From Vallitalea sp. (GTDB lineage: Bacteria > Bacillota > Clostridia > Lachnospirales > Vallitaleaceae): DNA of 64,000 nt. Numbering within the stretch: position 1 is the first letter of the stretch; each line of letters starts with the position of its first letter. The notes under the pieces are model-generated. The model did not search any database. It had not been told where the DNA came from and was given only the letters and a program-made list of their open reading frames with translations. Made by a program: the position numbers and the translations under genes. Positions 37,701-44,472 of the stretch are shown here, one piece after another. Location: positions 62,001 through 126,000 of the forward strand of contig JAOARM010000042.1 in NCBI GenBank assembly GCA_025210515.1, in the 5' to 3' direction.

Positions 37701-38099
37701 GCATTAACAGTAATGACAGATGGAATATTAGATAATAGTGCAGATAGTTGGAACAATAAACTTAAAACAGAAGATTATTGGGGAATTTCATTTGATAAGC
37801 TATATGGATTTAATAAAGTAGTATTTACAAGTGGTGTAATGGCTGTAGATGGAGGATGGTTTGGTAGTGGACTAAAAGTACAAGTGAGACAATCTGATCA
37901 ATGGGTAGATGTAGCAGGATTAAATATATCACCAGCATATCCGTATAACAATACATCAGTACCAAATAAAAGTTATACAATGACATTTGACGATACTTGG
38001 GGAGATGCAATTAGAGTATATGGAGTCCCTGCTCAAGTATCAGGATATAATTTCTCATTCACTACTATAGGTGAGTTTGAGGCATATTATACAAACTAA
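34785..38099 (+). CDS. Secreted right-handed beta-helix protein with carbohydrate-binding-like modules
   Basis: 1104-aa exported protein. A signal peptide ends near VEA/AG (35). Residues about 40-630 are a parallel beta-helix region: YYVATTGNDNTGDGS, a PGDT-like AGDTCEIRGGTYRETV block, EARWPN, then many N-rich rungs (SNNVLKNSKVEYSYG, IYLDNGSSNFILHHNVIWN). Such folds occur in polysaccharide lyases and some glycoside hydrolases. Residues about 645-770 form a galactose-binding-like module (GEYVEYTFTGNKITWIGG). Two nearly identical discoidin-like modules with a 167-aa period end the protein. AGGAGG precedes the ATG. It lies between two-component system 2 and the second ABC operon and probably releases their oligosaccharide from a polymer; the catalytic residues and substrate are not known. 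Confidence 0.87.
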   Translation: MKKKPCNKIFSVIIFFSILASLLNYGDVFSVNVEAAGTVYYVATTGNDNTGDGSLNNPWKTVQKAASIMTAGDTCEIRGGTYRETVIPANSGTSGAPIKFRAYNGEDVTISGADAVTGWTQHSGNIYKAPLAQDTHAVFVDKTDMIEARWPNKTNLDKLNRHDLGVADGGSVTTLVDAALHGGDDYWNGAFVWFTGGGSHINWSAQTSYVTDYDSSSKKLTIQKPQNEYWHRVPAKGSLFYLTGKLSELDMENEWHYENGYLYLWAPGGVDPSTKTVEVKRRKWAFNLENKNYIEISDIKVFAGSANLENSTYCVIDNCEFKYVASDPWINYTYSRGGYGDHVNIAPWWDSTWNDVGVYIGGSNNVLKNSKVEYSYGDCVTVVGDNNTVKNNILHDANISATECGVVTVKGLDHEILCNTMYNAGRSILQFNYVERSRFLYNNMYEPGKLTKDLGVAYCYISDGKGTEIAYNWVHDNHAGGAGSGIYLDNGSSNFILHHNVIWNCPTMEGIVYNVPSDNMQTYNNTIYDTGGSKAIRMGDHHTRATTYNNLSHKNLEGDDMQNNLTISDPKFVNTGDGGLKYRLSSSSPAIDGGRVIQGITNSYVGSAPDIGAYEYGGTDWIAGHTAIAPQKPVKEPLAPSEMKNDAEEGINFSAGWNYYPAYYDYPHLKNCYKADVHASYNPGEYVEYTFTGNKITWIGGKNVDHGKVDVYIDGQLDAVVDTYGPSFVLQQELYTKSGLSDGEHTIKIVLRDDKNPASTGYCTDVDAFKLYPKTTVVNVKDDNNNIAETGSGRTLICKADHFNNALTVMTDGILDNSADSWNNQLKTEDYWGISFDKLYGFNKVVFTSGVIAVDGGWFGSGLKVQVRQSGKWVDVTGLNISPAYPYNNSAVPNKSYTMTFDDTWGDAIRVHGVPATVSGYNFSFTTIGEFEAYYMKSAPAPSIVNQKDDNNNIARTGSGRTLICKADQFNNALTVMTDGILDNSADSWNNKLKTEDYWGISFDKLYGFNKVVFTSGVMAVDGGWFGSGLKVQVRQSDQWVDVAGLNISPAYPYNNTSVPNKSYTMTFDDTWGDAIRVYGVPAQVSGYNFSFTTIGEFEAYYTN
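37128..38096 (+). repeat. Tandem duplicated C-terminal module in the beta-helix gene
   Basis: Two in-frame units begin at 37128 and 37629 (501-bp period). Long stretches of DNA are identical between units, for example the blocks encoding SGRTLICKAD, VMTDGILDNSADSWNN, EDYWGISFDKLYGFNKVVF and GGWFGSGLKVQVRQS. The low divergence points to a recent duplication or ongoing gene conversion. Confidence 0.9.
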
Positions 38100-38125
38100 A
38101 AATAATATTTAATTAATACCAAAAT

Positions 38126-38176
38126 ATTAATCCACAAAAAACATAGACAATTAAGAGTTGTTTTTTGTGGATTAAT
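38126..38176 (+). terminator. Strong hairpin after the beta-helix gene
   Basis: ATTAATCCACAAAAAACA (38126-38143) is perfectly complementary to 38159-38176, with a 15-nt loop. The T tract lies inside the stem's right arm and is not after it, so termination is likely but not classical. Confidence 0.6.
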
Positions 38177-38192
38177 TATATATAGAATTTAG

Positions 38193-38212
38193 TATATAAA
38201 ATTAAGAATTAG
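38193..38212 (+). promoter_or_regulatory. 20-bp shared element, copy D (second ABC operon)
   Basis: TATATAAAATTAAGAATTAG, 19 of 20 identical to copy C at 34641-34660. It lies 91 bp before the binding-protein ATG. Confidence 0.35.
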
Positions 38213-38303
38213 CAATATTGTAAGTAATAATAAATGTAGTTATAATGAAATAGTAAAAGAAATAGTAATTGCATAAGCTATTTCAACTAAAGGAGGATAT
38301 AAG

Positions 38304-39623
38304 ATGAAAAAAACGATTAGTATATTAATGTCTATTATGTTAGTAGTAGCTTTATTTACTGCATGTGGGGGAGAAAAAAAAGTTGATAATAATCAACAAG
38401 AAACTAGTAATAATGAAAGTAAGCCTAATGATACAGAAAAGCCTAAAGAGAAAGTAAAATTAGTATTTGCTACAAATGAGACACCAATACTTACAAAAGA
38501 ATTTTGGCAAATTCCATCCGATAAATTTATGAAAGAAAACCCAAATGTAACTATTGAAAATATTGCACAACCATCATCTAATATACCAATGAGAGATTAT
38601 TTGAAAACATTACTAGCAACTGGAGAATTTCCAGATATTATGGTAATGAGTTCTCCTATGGATTTTGTTTCAGCTGATGCATTACTTGAATTTAGTGAAG
38701 ATGATCTAAGTCATGTAGTTGATCCAACAGTAGGAAGAATAGACGGAAAGAATTATATAGTACCTTACAAAAAAATGGTAGGTGGTATATGGTATAATAA
38801 AAGAATTTTTGAAGAAAAAGGTTTAAGTGAACCAAAAACTTATGATGAATTTTTAGAACTTTGTAAAACATTAAAAGATGACAAAGTTACTCCTATATCA
38901 ATGGGATTAAAAGATGGATGGCCTCAATTAGTATTTGCTTCTTGTTTCTTATCAGCAGATTTACTAACAGAAAATCCAAACTGGGGTATTGATAGAAATG
39001 AAGGAAAAACTACATTTTCTTCTGATGAATTCAAGAAACCAATAAGTAAGTATGCAGAATTAGTAAGAAATTATGCAAATGAAGATATGGCAAGTGTAAG
39101 TTATGCTCAAATGCTTGAACTTTTCTTTACAGAAAAAGCTGCTATGTTACCAATGGGTTCATGGTTACTTGGAGAAGAGCAAAGAGTTAAACCAGATTTT
39201 GAAGTAGGATTTTTCCCAGTTCCAGGAGATGATAACGCTGATGCAGTAGCTGTTTGGGTTAATGAAGGTTTAGCAATTAATTCAAAAACAAAGCATGTTG
39301 AAGAAGCAAAAGCATTTGTTAAGTTCTTTATGACAGAAAAAGAATGGTACGGAGAATTTTTAAAAACAGAAATGTTATTCCCAAATACGAAAGAAGATGT
39401 ACCTTATGAAATGAGTCCTCTAAGAAAAGAAATTGGAGATAAAATGGGAAGCTTAAAAGAAGTTGAACATTGGTATGATATGACTGGTGATGCAGCATTA
39501 TTACCAGGTCTACAAACTTATTTTAATAAGATGACTCAAAATATAGCATTAGGTGCAGATATTGATGAAGAATTAAAGTTATTTGATCAAGAATGGCAAA
39601 TGGCAAAAGATAATATTCAATAG
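38304..39623 (+). CDS. ABC sugar transporter substrate-binding lipoprotein (set 2)
   Basis: 439-aa family 1 extracellular solute-binding protein. The signal peptide ends in a lipobox with C21 (LFTAC). An Asn/Glu/Lys-rich linker follows. The lobes contain GEFPDIMVMSSPMDF, GGIWYNKRIFEEKGLSEPKT and AAMLPMGSWLLGEEQ, which are usual in oligosaccharide-binding proteins. AAAGGAGG precedes the ATG. It is distinct in sequence from the set 1 protein, suggesting a different ligand or chain length. Upstream is the beta-helix gene, and shared element D lies in its promoter region. Two hairpins separate it from the first permease gene. Confidence 0.93.
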   Translation: MKKTISILMSIMLVVALFTACGGEKKVDNNQQETSNNESKPNDTEKPKEKVKLVFATNETPILTKEFWQIPSDKFMKENPNVTIENIAQPSSNIPMRDYLKTLLATGEFPDIMVMSSPMDFVSADALLEFSEDDLSHVVDPTVGRIDGKNYIVPYKKMVGGIWYNKRIFEEKGLSEPKTYDEFLELCKTLKDDKVTPISMGLKDGWPQLVFASCFLSADLLTENPNWGIDRNEGKTTFSSDEFKKPISKYAELVRNYANEDMASVSYAQMLELFFTEKAAMLPMGSWLLGEEQRVKPDFEVGFFPVPGDDNADAVAVWVNEGLAINSKTKHVEEAKAFVKFFMTEKEWYGEFLKTEMLFPNTKEDVPYEMSPLRKEIGDKMGSLKEVEHWYDMTGDAALLPGLQTYFNKMTQNIALGADIDEELKLFDQEWQMAKDNIQ

Positions 39624-39647
39624 AATCAATATAGTTTTAAGATAGTA

Positions 39648-39684
39648 TTTAGAGAGGTAAATAAGAAATTATTTCCTCTCTAAA
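39648..39684 (+). other. Intercistronic hairpin 1 of the second ABC operon
   Basis: TTTAGAGAGG-T-AAATAA pairs with TTATTTCCTCTCTAAA with a single bulged T and a 4-nt loop (39648-39684). An A run follows, so it is not a plus-strand terminator; a 3'-end stabiliser for the binding-protein mRNA is the likely role. Confidence 0.6.
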
Positions 39685-39690
39685 AAAAAT

Positions 39691-39756
39691 AACCAATTGC
39701 AAAATCATGTTTGTGATAAAGCATTAAATTTGAATGAATTAATTTTGCAATTGGTT
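39691..39756 (+). other. Intercistronic hairpin 2 of the second ABC operon
   Basis: AACCAATTGCAAAAT (39691-39705) is perfectly complementary to 39742-39756, enclosing 36 nt. It lies 27 nt before the permease start and may influence its translation or mRNA processing. Confidence 0.55.
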
Positions 39757-39783
39757 ATAAATAAATATGAAGAGGTGAAATAT

Positions 39784-40641
39784 ATGAAGAAAAAAAGAGT
39801 AAGTGATTTAGTATTTGTGTCTCCAGGATTATTAATATATATTGTCTTTATGGTTGTGCCTATTTTGCTAACATTTTATTATAGCTTTACTAATTGGAAT
39901 GGTATTAGTAGTACATATAAATTTATTGGATTTAAAAATTTCACACATTTATTTAAGGATAGAAGTTTTATAGAAGCTATTAAAACTACTCTAATAATAA
40001 CTTTAACTACAGCATTTTTTCTTAATGTATTAGCAATAATTATGGCTGTTTTATTAGATGGAGTTGGAAAAATATTTAAGATAGGAAAAGCTGGTATTTT
40101 TCTTCCTGCAATTCTAAGTAGTGTAGTAGTTTCATTTTTATGGTCTTATATGACCCAAACTAATGGTGGTATAATAAATTATTTTTTCAGTATTTTTAAT
40201 ATCCCTGCTTTTGATTTCTATAGAACGGCTATGAGAACTACTCACTTAGTATCTGGAGTTATTGTTTGGGGGGCGCTAGGTTTCTATACAACTGTTTATG
40301 ATGCTACACTGAAAACTATTCCAGAGGAATTATATGAAGCAGGACGTGTAGACGGAGCAAGTGCTTTACAAAGATTTTTTAGAATAACAATACCTCTATT
40401 AACACCTGGTATAACGATAAATAGTATCCTTGCAGTAACATGGGGATTAAAACAATATGACTTTGTTAAAATTATGACTCCAGGAAGTATACAAACAATT
40501 GCAGTTAATGCAGTTGAAAGAGCATTTGATTATAATCGACTAGCTTATGCATCTGCTATTGTCCTAATACTATTTTTTGCAATGGCTATCATTTCTTTCA
40601 TACAAATATATTTAGTTAAGAAAGTTGAGGTGGAATATTAA
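39784..40641 (+). CDS. ABC sugar transporter permease (set 2, MalF/UgpA type)
   Basis: 285-aa membrane permease. The first membrane segment begins LVFVSPGLLIYIVFMVVPIL, followed by TFYYSFTNWNG, a common block in this family; the EAA loop is PEELYEAGRVDGASALQRFF followed by RITIPL. ATG 39784 is preceded by AGAGGTG; in-frame ATG 39697 lies inside the hairpin region and has no ribosome binding site. It pairs with the next gene, 2 nt downstream. No ATPase gene is present in this operon either. Confidence 0.93.
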   Translation: MKKKRVSDLVFVSPGLLIYIVFMVVPILLTFYYSFTNWNGISSTYKFIGFKNFTHLFKDRSFIEAIKTTLIITLTTAFFLNVLAIIMAVLLDGVGKIFKIGKAGIFLPAILSSVVVSFLWSYMTQTNGGIINYFFSIFNIPAFDFYRTAMRTTHLVSGVIVWGALGFYTTVYDATLKTIPEELYEAGRVDGASALQRFFRITIPLLTPGITINSILAVTWGLKQYDFVKIMTPGSIQTIAVNAVERAFDYNRLAYASAIVLILFFAMAIISFIQIYLVKKVEVEY

Positions 40642-40643
40642 CT

Positions 40644-41471
40644 ATGAATAAGACAAAGAGAATGGATATTATTAGAAAGTTATTTATTGTAGTATTCATT
40701 ATTATCTATTTAGTTCCATTATATGTTGCACTAGTTAATGCTTTTAAGTCTTATGAAGATATTGTTAAAAGTCCATTAAGCTTACCAAGAGCTTTTAATT
40801 TAGATAACTTTAGATTAGCCTTTGAGAGAACTAATGTATTACAACTTTATTCTAACAGTATAATAATTACATTAGGTTCCCTTGCTATTTTAATTATAAC
40901 TTCTGCTATGTTAGCATATGTTATTGCAAGAAGAAACAAAAAAATATATAAATTTTTATTCTTATTTATTTTAGCTGGAATGATGGTACCTCAGCAAATG
41001 GTACTCATACCAAGTATTAAGACATTAAAAGTATTAGGATTATTACATTCACTACCAGGAATGCTCCTTTTCTATGGTGGAACATATATGAGTTTAGGAT
41101 TTTTCCTATATGTTCAATTTATTAAGACAATTCCTATTAGCTTAGAAGAAGCTGCTACAATAGATGGAGCAAGCCAATATAGAATATTTTTTAAGATAAT
41201 ATTTCCATTGTTAAAACCATGTACTGCTACTGTATCTATTTTCCTCGGAATGTGGATTTGGAACGATTTCCTACCACCTATGTATATTTTAGGTTCTAAT
41301 AATGGAAGAACAATTACTACTGGTATATATAGTGCTATTGGAAGATTTACTACAGATTGGAATATTGTATTCGCATTTGTAATATTAGCTTCATTACCTA
41401 TTATAATAACATATTTATTAATGCAAAAACAGTTTATGAGAGGACTTACAGCAGGTTCTGTTAAAGGTTGA
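40644..41471 (+). CDS. ABC sugar transporter permease (set 2, MalG/UgpE type)
   Basis: 275-aa membrane permease with the MalG-like N-terminus LVPLYVALVNAFKSYEDIVK, an internal GMMVPQQMVLIP segment, and the EAA loop PISLEEAATIDGASQYRIFF followed by KIIFPL. The ATG follows the previous stop by 2 nt with GAGGTGG in the end of the upstream gene, which indicates translational coupling. It is the last gene of the second ABC operon; a terminator lies 33 nt downstream. Confidence 0.93.
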   Translation: MNKTKRMDIIRKLFIVVFIIIYLVPLYVALVNAFKSYEDIVKSPLSLPRAFNLDNFRLAFERTNVLQLYSNSIIITLGSLAILIITSAMLAYVIARRNKKIYKFLFLFILAGMMVPQQMVLIPSIKTLKVLGLLHSLPGMLLFYGGTYMSLGFFLYVQFIKTIPISLEEAATIDGASQYRIFFKIIFPLLKPCTATVSIFLGMWIWNDFLPPMYILGSNNGRTITTGIYSAIGRFTTDWNIVFAFVILASLPIIITYLLMQKQFMRGLTAGSVKG

Positions 41472-41503
41472 TTTATAGAAGAACTATTTTATTATATAGT
41501 AGA

Positions 41504-41550
41504 AAAGACGATTTATTATCATTAATTGATTTTAAATCGTCTTTATTATA
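41504..41550 (+). terminator. Terminator after the second ABC operon
   Basis: A perfect 12-bp stem AAAGACGATTTA (41504-41515) and its complement (41533-41544) with a 17-nt loop, ending in TTTATTATA. Confidence 0.7.
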
Positions 41551-41568
41551 TTGGTGATTTATCATATC

Positions 41569-41690
41569 TTATTTGTATGGTATTAAAAAGATACCAGATA
41601 AAGCTAATATAACACCAGCTATTTTTGTTCCATTTCATGTAATAGGTAAATACCACTAATTATCATAAGTATAGATAATAGTATAAATAT
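41569..41690 (-). pseudogene. Fragment of a small hydrophobic (transporter-like) protein
   Basis: On the minus strand one frame reads ILLSILMIISGIYLLHE and, after a frame change, another reads GTKIAGVILALSGIFLIPYK and then stops. Both look like the last membrane helix of drug/metabolite (EamA or SMR) transporters. No intact gene is present. Low confidence because short hydrophobic peptides arise easily in AT-rich DNA. Confidence 0.25.
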
Positions 41691-41693
41691 ATA

Positions 41694-41906
41694 ATGAACC
41701 TAATAAAGCTTTCATTACTTATTATAATTAGTTTAACAAGGTGGTGTAATTACTTAATTAGAATAGCTATAATAAAAAATCCCCTTCCTGGCATTTATTA
41801 TTTAGATTTAAGCCAGGTTGGAGAGTATTCTGTATTTATTATGACAGATTATGAAGTATATTTTATGTCTACTGGTTATGCTAATATATATAATTTTTTC
41901 GAATAG
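41694..41906 (+). CDS. Possible small protein or gene fragment (70 aa)
   Basis: An open frame of 70 codons with a hydrophobic start (LIKLSLLIIISLT) and a polar second half (NPLPGIYYLDLSQVGEYSVF). It has no ribosome binding site and no recognised family. The 464-bp gap it lies in (41472-41935) also carries a terminator and a transporter fragment, so this may be a gene remnant. Confidence 0.2.
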   Translation: MNLIKLSLLIIISLTRWCNYLIRIAIIKNPLPGIYYLDLSQVGEYSVFIMTDYEVYFMSTGYANIYNFFE

Positions 41907-41935
41907 CTACATTGTCAATTATTTATTAGTTACAG

Positions 41936-42547
41936 TTATTTAGTCCAAGTACGGCTATGATAAACATCATCATAACTATCATCATAGTAATTGAAGTAAG
42001 CATAAGCACTACCAAAAGTATAAGTATAACTTGCGTCATGAGTGTTACTATAACTTAAAACATTCCATCCATTAGGGGAGGTTCTTATATTATCTTCACA
42101 TAAAGAGCCTTTCGCATAATATGATGTTAAATGTACAGATATAGTATCAATCCATACATCAGATTGTGCATTTGCAAAACAACGTTGATAGCTATTTAAA
42201 GCACCAGTAACCGTTGATGTACAAGGAATAGGGGATGAACTACGTGCTACACTATATCTACTGAAATCCGATACTCCTTGTGTACGCTCCATAGAAATAT
42301 GCGATTTTGGTAATTTTTCATAGAAATATTTTGTTGTCTTTTTCCCTGTTTTGTTATCATCTACTTCATATGTTAAATATTCGATAACTTCATTACCATC
42401 TTTATCCATTAATCTTGCAGTAATAATTCTATTATCTTTCGTAGGCTCAAAACTTTTACTATCAGACATAGCTATTACTGTTCCATTAGTTGAAATAATA
42501 ACTAAACATAACATTAAACACAGCATTTTAAAACGTTTTATAATCAT
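41936..42547 (-). CDS. Exported protein of unknown function (203 aa)
   Basis: Not recognised. The signal peptide MIIKRFKMLCLMLCLVIIST is followed by a likely cleavage near VIA/MS. The mature part has a charged N-terminal region (ARLMDKDGNEVIEYLTYEV), then a C-terminal domain rich in Ser, Tyr and Asn with three cysteines (PCTSTV, QRCFAN, GSLCED) and an aromatic end (SAYAYFNYYDDSYDDVYHSR). AAGGAG lies 6 nt before the ATG. It follows the other exported minus-strand gene after a 43-nt gap, so the two are probably cotranscribed. The small, Cys-containing exported C-terminal domain could be a secreted effector or envelope protein, but there is no direct evidence. Confidence 0.7.
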   Translation of the reverse strand: MIIKRFKMLCLMLCLVIISTNGTVIAMSDSKSFEPTKDNRIITARLMDKDGNEVIEYLTYEVDDNKTGKKTTKYFYEKLPKSHISMERTQGVSDFSRYSVARSSSPIPCTSTVTGALNSYQRCFANAQSDVWIDTISVHLTSYYAKGSLCEDNIRTSPNGWNVLSYSNTHDASYTYTFGSAYAYFNYYDDSYDDVYHSRTWTK

Positions 42548-42590
42548 TTTTTCTCCTTATTAGCATATCCGAAAAAATTATTACAGAAGT

Positions 42591-43538
42591 TTATTGAGTA
42601 AGTATCGTTTTATATGTACTTTCAGGATAAAACCCATTAATAGCATTAGAATTTACTTGAGGTATGTAGTAAATTTGAAAACTCTTATTTTCACTAATTT
42701 CTGGTATTTTCACTTTGAAATAGATACTTGCCTTAGAGGGTATTTCGATATACTTTATGGGGCTATCACCATCAATCAGAATTTGCTCCCAATCTAAAAA
42801 ACCAAACACTGCATAGTTCATTTCTGTATCATATTTATTTTGAATGACGACTTCAAGCTCATCACCGCTATTGTTTTGATAAATAGGCATAGGTTCATAT
42901 ATGTTATGAGTTTTAACTAAATCAATTATAAAATCTTTATTAGTAATAAATTCGTTATATGAATCGGAATTATTCATTCTTGTTTCCATAATAGATTCAC
43001 GTAATAAAAATCTTTGTGCAAAAGAGTATTTTGTCTCTCGTAGCATCCACATAGTAAGGTTTTCTTTTTCTTTTTCATATAGTGCTTTTACGTGGATATC
43101 CTTGACTAAAAAGAACGTGAATTCTTTTGCATCCTTATCTAATCCTTCAACTGATATGTCAATGTTTATTTCATCTTTCTTGTCTAATGAGAATGAATAA
43201 TCTTCATAAGTCACACCATCAATAACAAAGTTATGTTTTTTATAATCAACCATTGCAATAAGAATATAGTCGAATCCTTCTGGATAATTTTGTTGATAAT
43301 ATATTCTTCCATTAATTTTACCATCAACAGGCTTTATTAGAGATCCATTTTTTATTCTTTTACCTGTTTCAATATTATAAAATCCTAAAGATGCCATATT
43401 ATATCCAATACTAGTGCTTCCATCCTTATTACGTCTAAATTCTCCTTCTTTTAACACAGCTTGTTCATTACTATCTTTTAATAATGCCATAGTGTATTTA
43501 TGCCCTATAATTAATAAAATTAAAAAAATAATAGACAT
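42591..43538 (-). CDS. Membrane-anchored exported protein of unknown function (315 aa)
   Basis: Not recognised. An N-terminal hydrophobic segment (SIIFLILLIIG) anchors an extracellular part of about 290 residues that looks beta-rich (NMASLGFYNIETGKRI, and the end DGDSPIKYIEIPSKASIYF). The ATG at 43538 has only a weak AAAAGGA site. A perfect AGGAGG at 43573-43568 points instead to an in-frame ATA at 43562, which would add eight residues IIKRKFSI and give the positive charges expected before the membrane segment. The real start may therefore be a rare ATA, or the original ATG may be mutated. A good minus-strand promoter lies at 43614-43642. The adjacent 203-aa exported protein is its likely partner. 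Confidence 0.65.
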   Translation of the reverse strand: MSIIFLILLIIGHKYTMALLKDSNEQAVLKEGEFRRNKDGSTSIGYNMASLGFYNIETGKRIKNGSLIKPVDGKINGRIYYQQNYPEGFDYILIAMVDYKKHNFVIDGVTYEDYSFSLDKKDEINIDISVEGLDKDAKEFTFFLVKDIHVKALYEKEKENLTMWMLRETKYSFAQRFLLRESIMETRMNNSDSYNEFITNKDFIIDLVKTHNIYEPMPIYQNNSGDELEVVIQNKYDTEMNYAVFGFLDWEQILIDGDSPIKYIEIPSKASIYFKVKIPEISENKSFQIYYIPQVNSNAINGFYPESTYKTILTQ

Positions 43539-43613
43539 AATACTAAATTTCCTTTTTATTATAACTACCTCCTTAAAAATAATGAATTTATTAAAATGTA
43601 TAAATCTACAATT

Positions 43614-43642
43614 ATTTTAAATAAAAAAGTATATTTTGTCAA
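43614..43642 (-). promoter_or_regulatory. Sigma-A promoter for the exported-protein pair
   Basis: Read on the minus strand, TTGACA (43642-43637), a 17-bp spacer and TAAAAT (43619-43614) give a near-consensus promoter about 50 bp before the AGGAGG of the 315-aa protein gene. Confidence 0.65.
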
Positions 43643-43829
43643 TAATAATTATTGTTAATTTTATGATTTATATATTTTTAGTGTTACTTATAATCTGAAA
43701 CACTTATAATATATATGGTTAATAAACAGTAAGTAATGTTAAGTAAGGGTTTTGGCTTATCAGACAATGACTTTCATGAAATTGACATGATAAATTAAAT
43801 ATAAAAATATTATAAGATTTTAGTATTTA

Positions 43830-43838
43830 TGATATAAT
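43830..43838 (+). promoter_or_regulatory. Candidate extended -10 promoter for mcsA-mcsB-clpC
   Basis: TGATATAAT is an extended -10 sequence; the -35 region is poor. Another TATAAT lies at 43904-43909. No CtsR operator (GGTCAAA repeats) or CIRCE element is seen in the 410 bp before mcsA. Confidence 0.3.
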
Positions 43839-43953
43839 ACTATATAGATTTTTTATTGGTAGATTTTGTATAATATAAGGTGTAAATACTGTGTGTAAAA
43901 GGGTATAATATAGATAGTGAAATAATATAGCTCATGAATAAGGGGGAAAGAAC

Positions 43954-44472
43954 ATGGTATGTGAGAGATGTCATAAAGAACATGCTACAGTTTACTTAAA
44001 TAAGATAATTGATGGTAAGAAGCAAGAGATTCATTTATGTGGAAAATGTGCCATGGAAGTAAAAGGGCTATATCTTGAAGAGAATATATCTTTTCAAAGT
44101 TTCTTAACTGGGCTTTTAGGTATTAATAATAAAAAAGTCTCAAGTGGAAATATCTATAATAAAGATGATATACTTAAGTGTGAAAAGTGTAATATGACAT
44201 ATTCTGAATTTCAAAAAACTGGAAAATTTGGATGTAGTAATTGCTATGATGCTTTTTCTAAATTATTATCCCCTGTTATTAGAAGAGTTCATGGTAGTAA
44301 TATTCACACAGGCAAAATACCTAATAGATCTGGTGAAAAAATAAAAATAGAAAAACAAATTGAAGAGCTTCAGAATAAACTACAAAAAGCAGTGGCTAAT
44401 GAGGAATATGAAGAAGCCGCAAAATTCAGAGATGCAATTAGAGAATTAAAAAAGGTGGGGGGAATATGTTAA
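43954..44472 (+). CDS. mcsA: Protein-arginine kinase activator McsA
   Basis: 172-aa zinc protein that activates McsB. Two zinc-binding modules are visible: MVCERCHKEHATVYLN with LCGKCAME, and KCEKCNMTYSEF with GCSNCYDAF, each a pair of C-x-x-C. The C-terminus is a UVR motif (LQKAVANEEYEEAAKFRD), which in this family contacts McsB or ClpC. AAGGGGGAAAG precedes the ATG. The end overlaps the mcsB start by 7 nt, so translation is coupled. In B. subtilis and relatives ctsR is the first gene of this operon; here it is absent from the position upstream. Confidence 0.94.
   Translation: MVCERCHKEHATVYLNKIIDGKKQEIHLCGKCAMEVKGLYLEENISFQSFLTGLLGINNKKVSSGNIYNKDDILKCEKCNMTYSEFQKTGKFGCSNCYDAFSKLLSPVIRRVHGSNIHTGKIPNRSGEKIKIEKQIEELQNKLQKAVANEEYEEAAKFRDAIRELKKVGGIC

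Noticed and set aside
36856-38010. Minus-strand open frames inside the beta-helix gene, two of them similar to each other
   Set aside because: They are antisense shadows of the duplicated C-terminal modules; their likeness comes from the coding-strand repeat.
39697-39783. Longer permease start in the second ABC operon
   Set aside because: It begins inside the left arm of a perfect hairpin; ATG 39784 has AGAGGTG.
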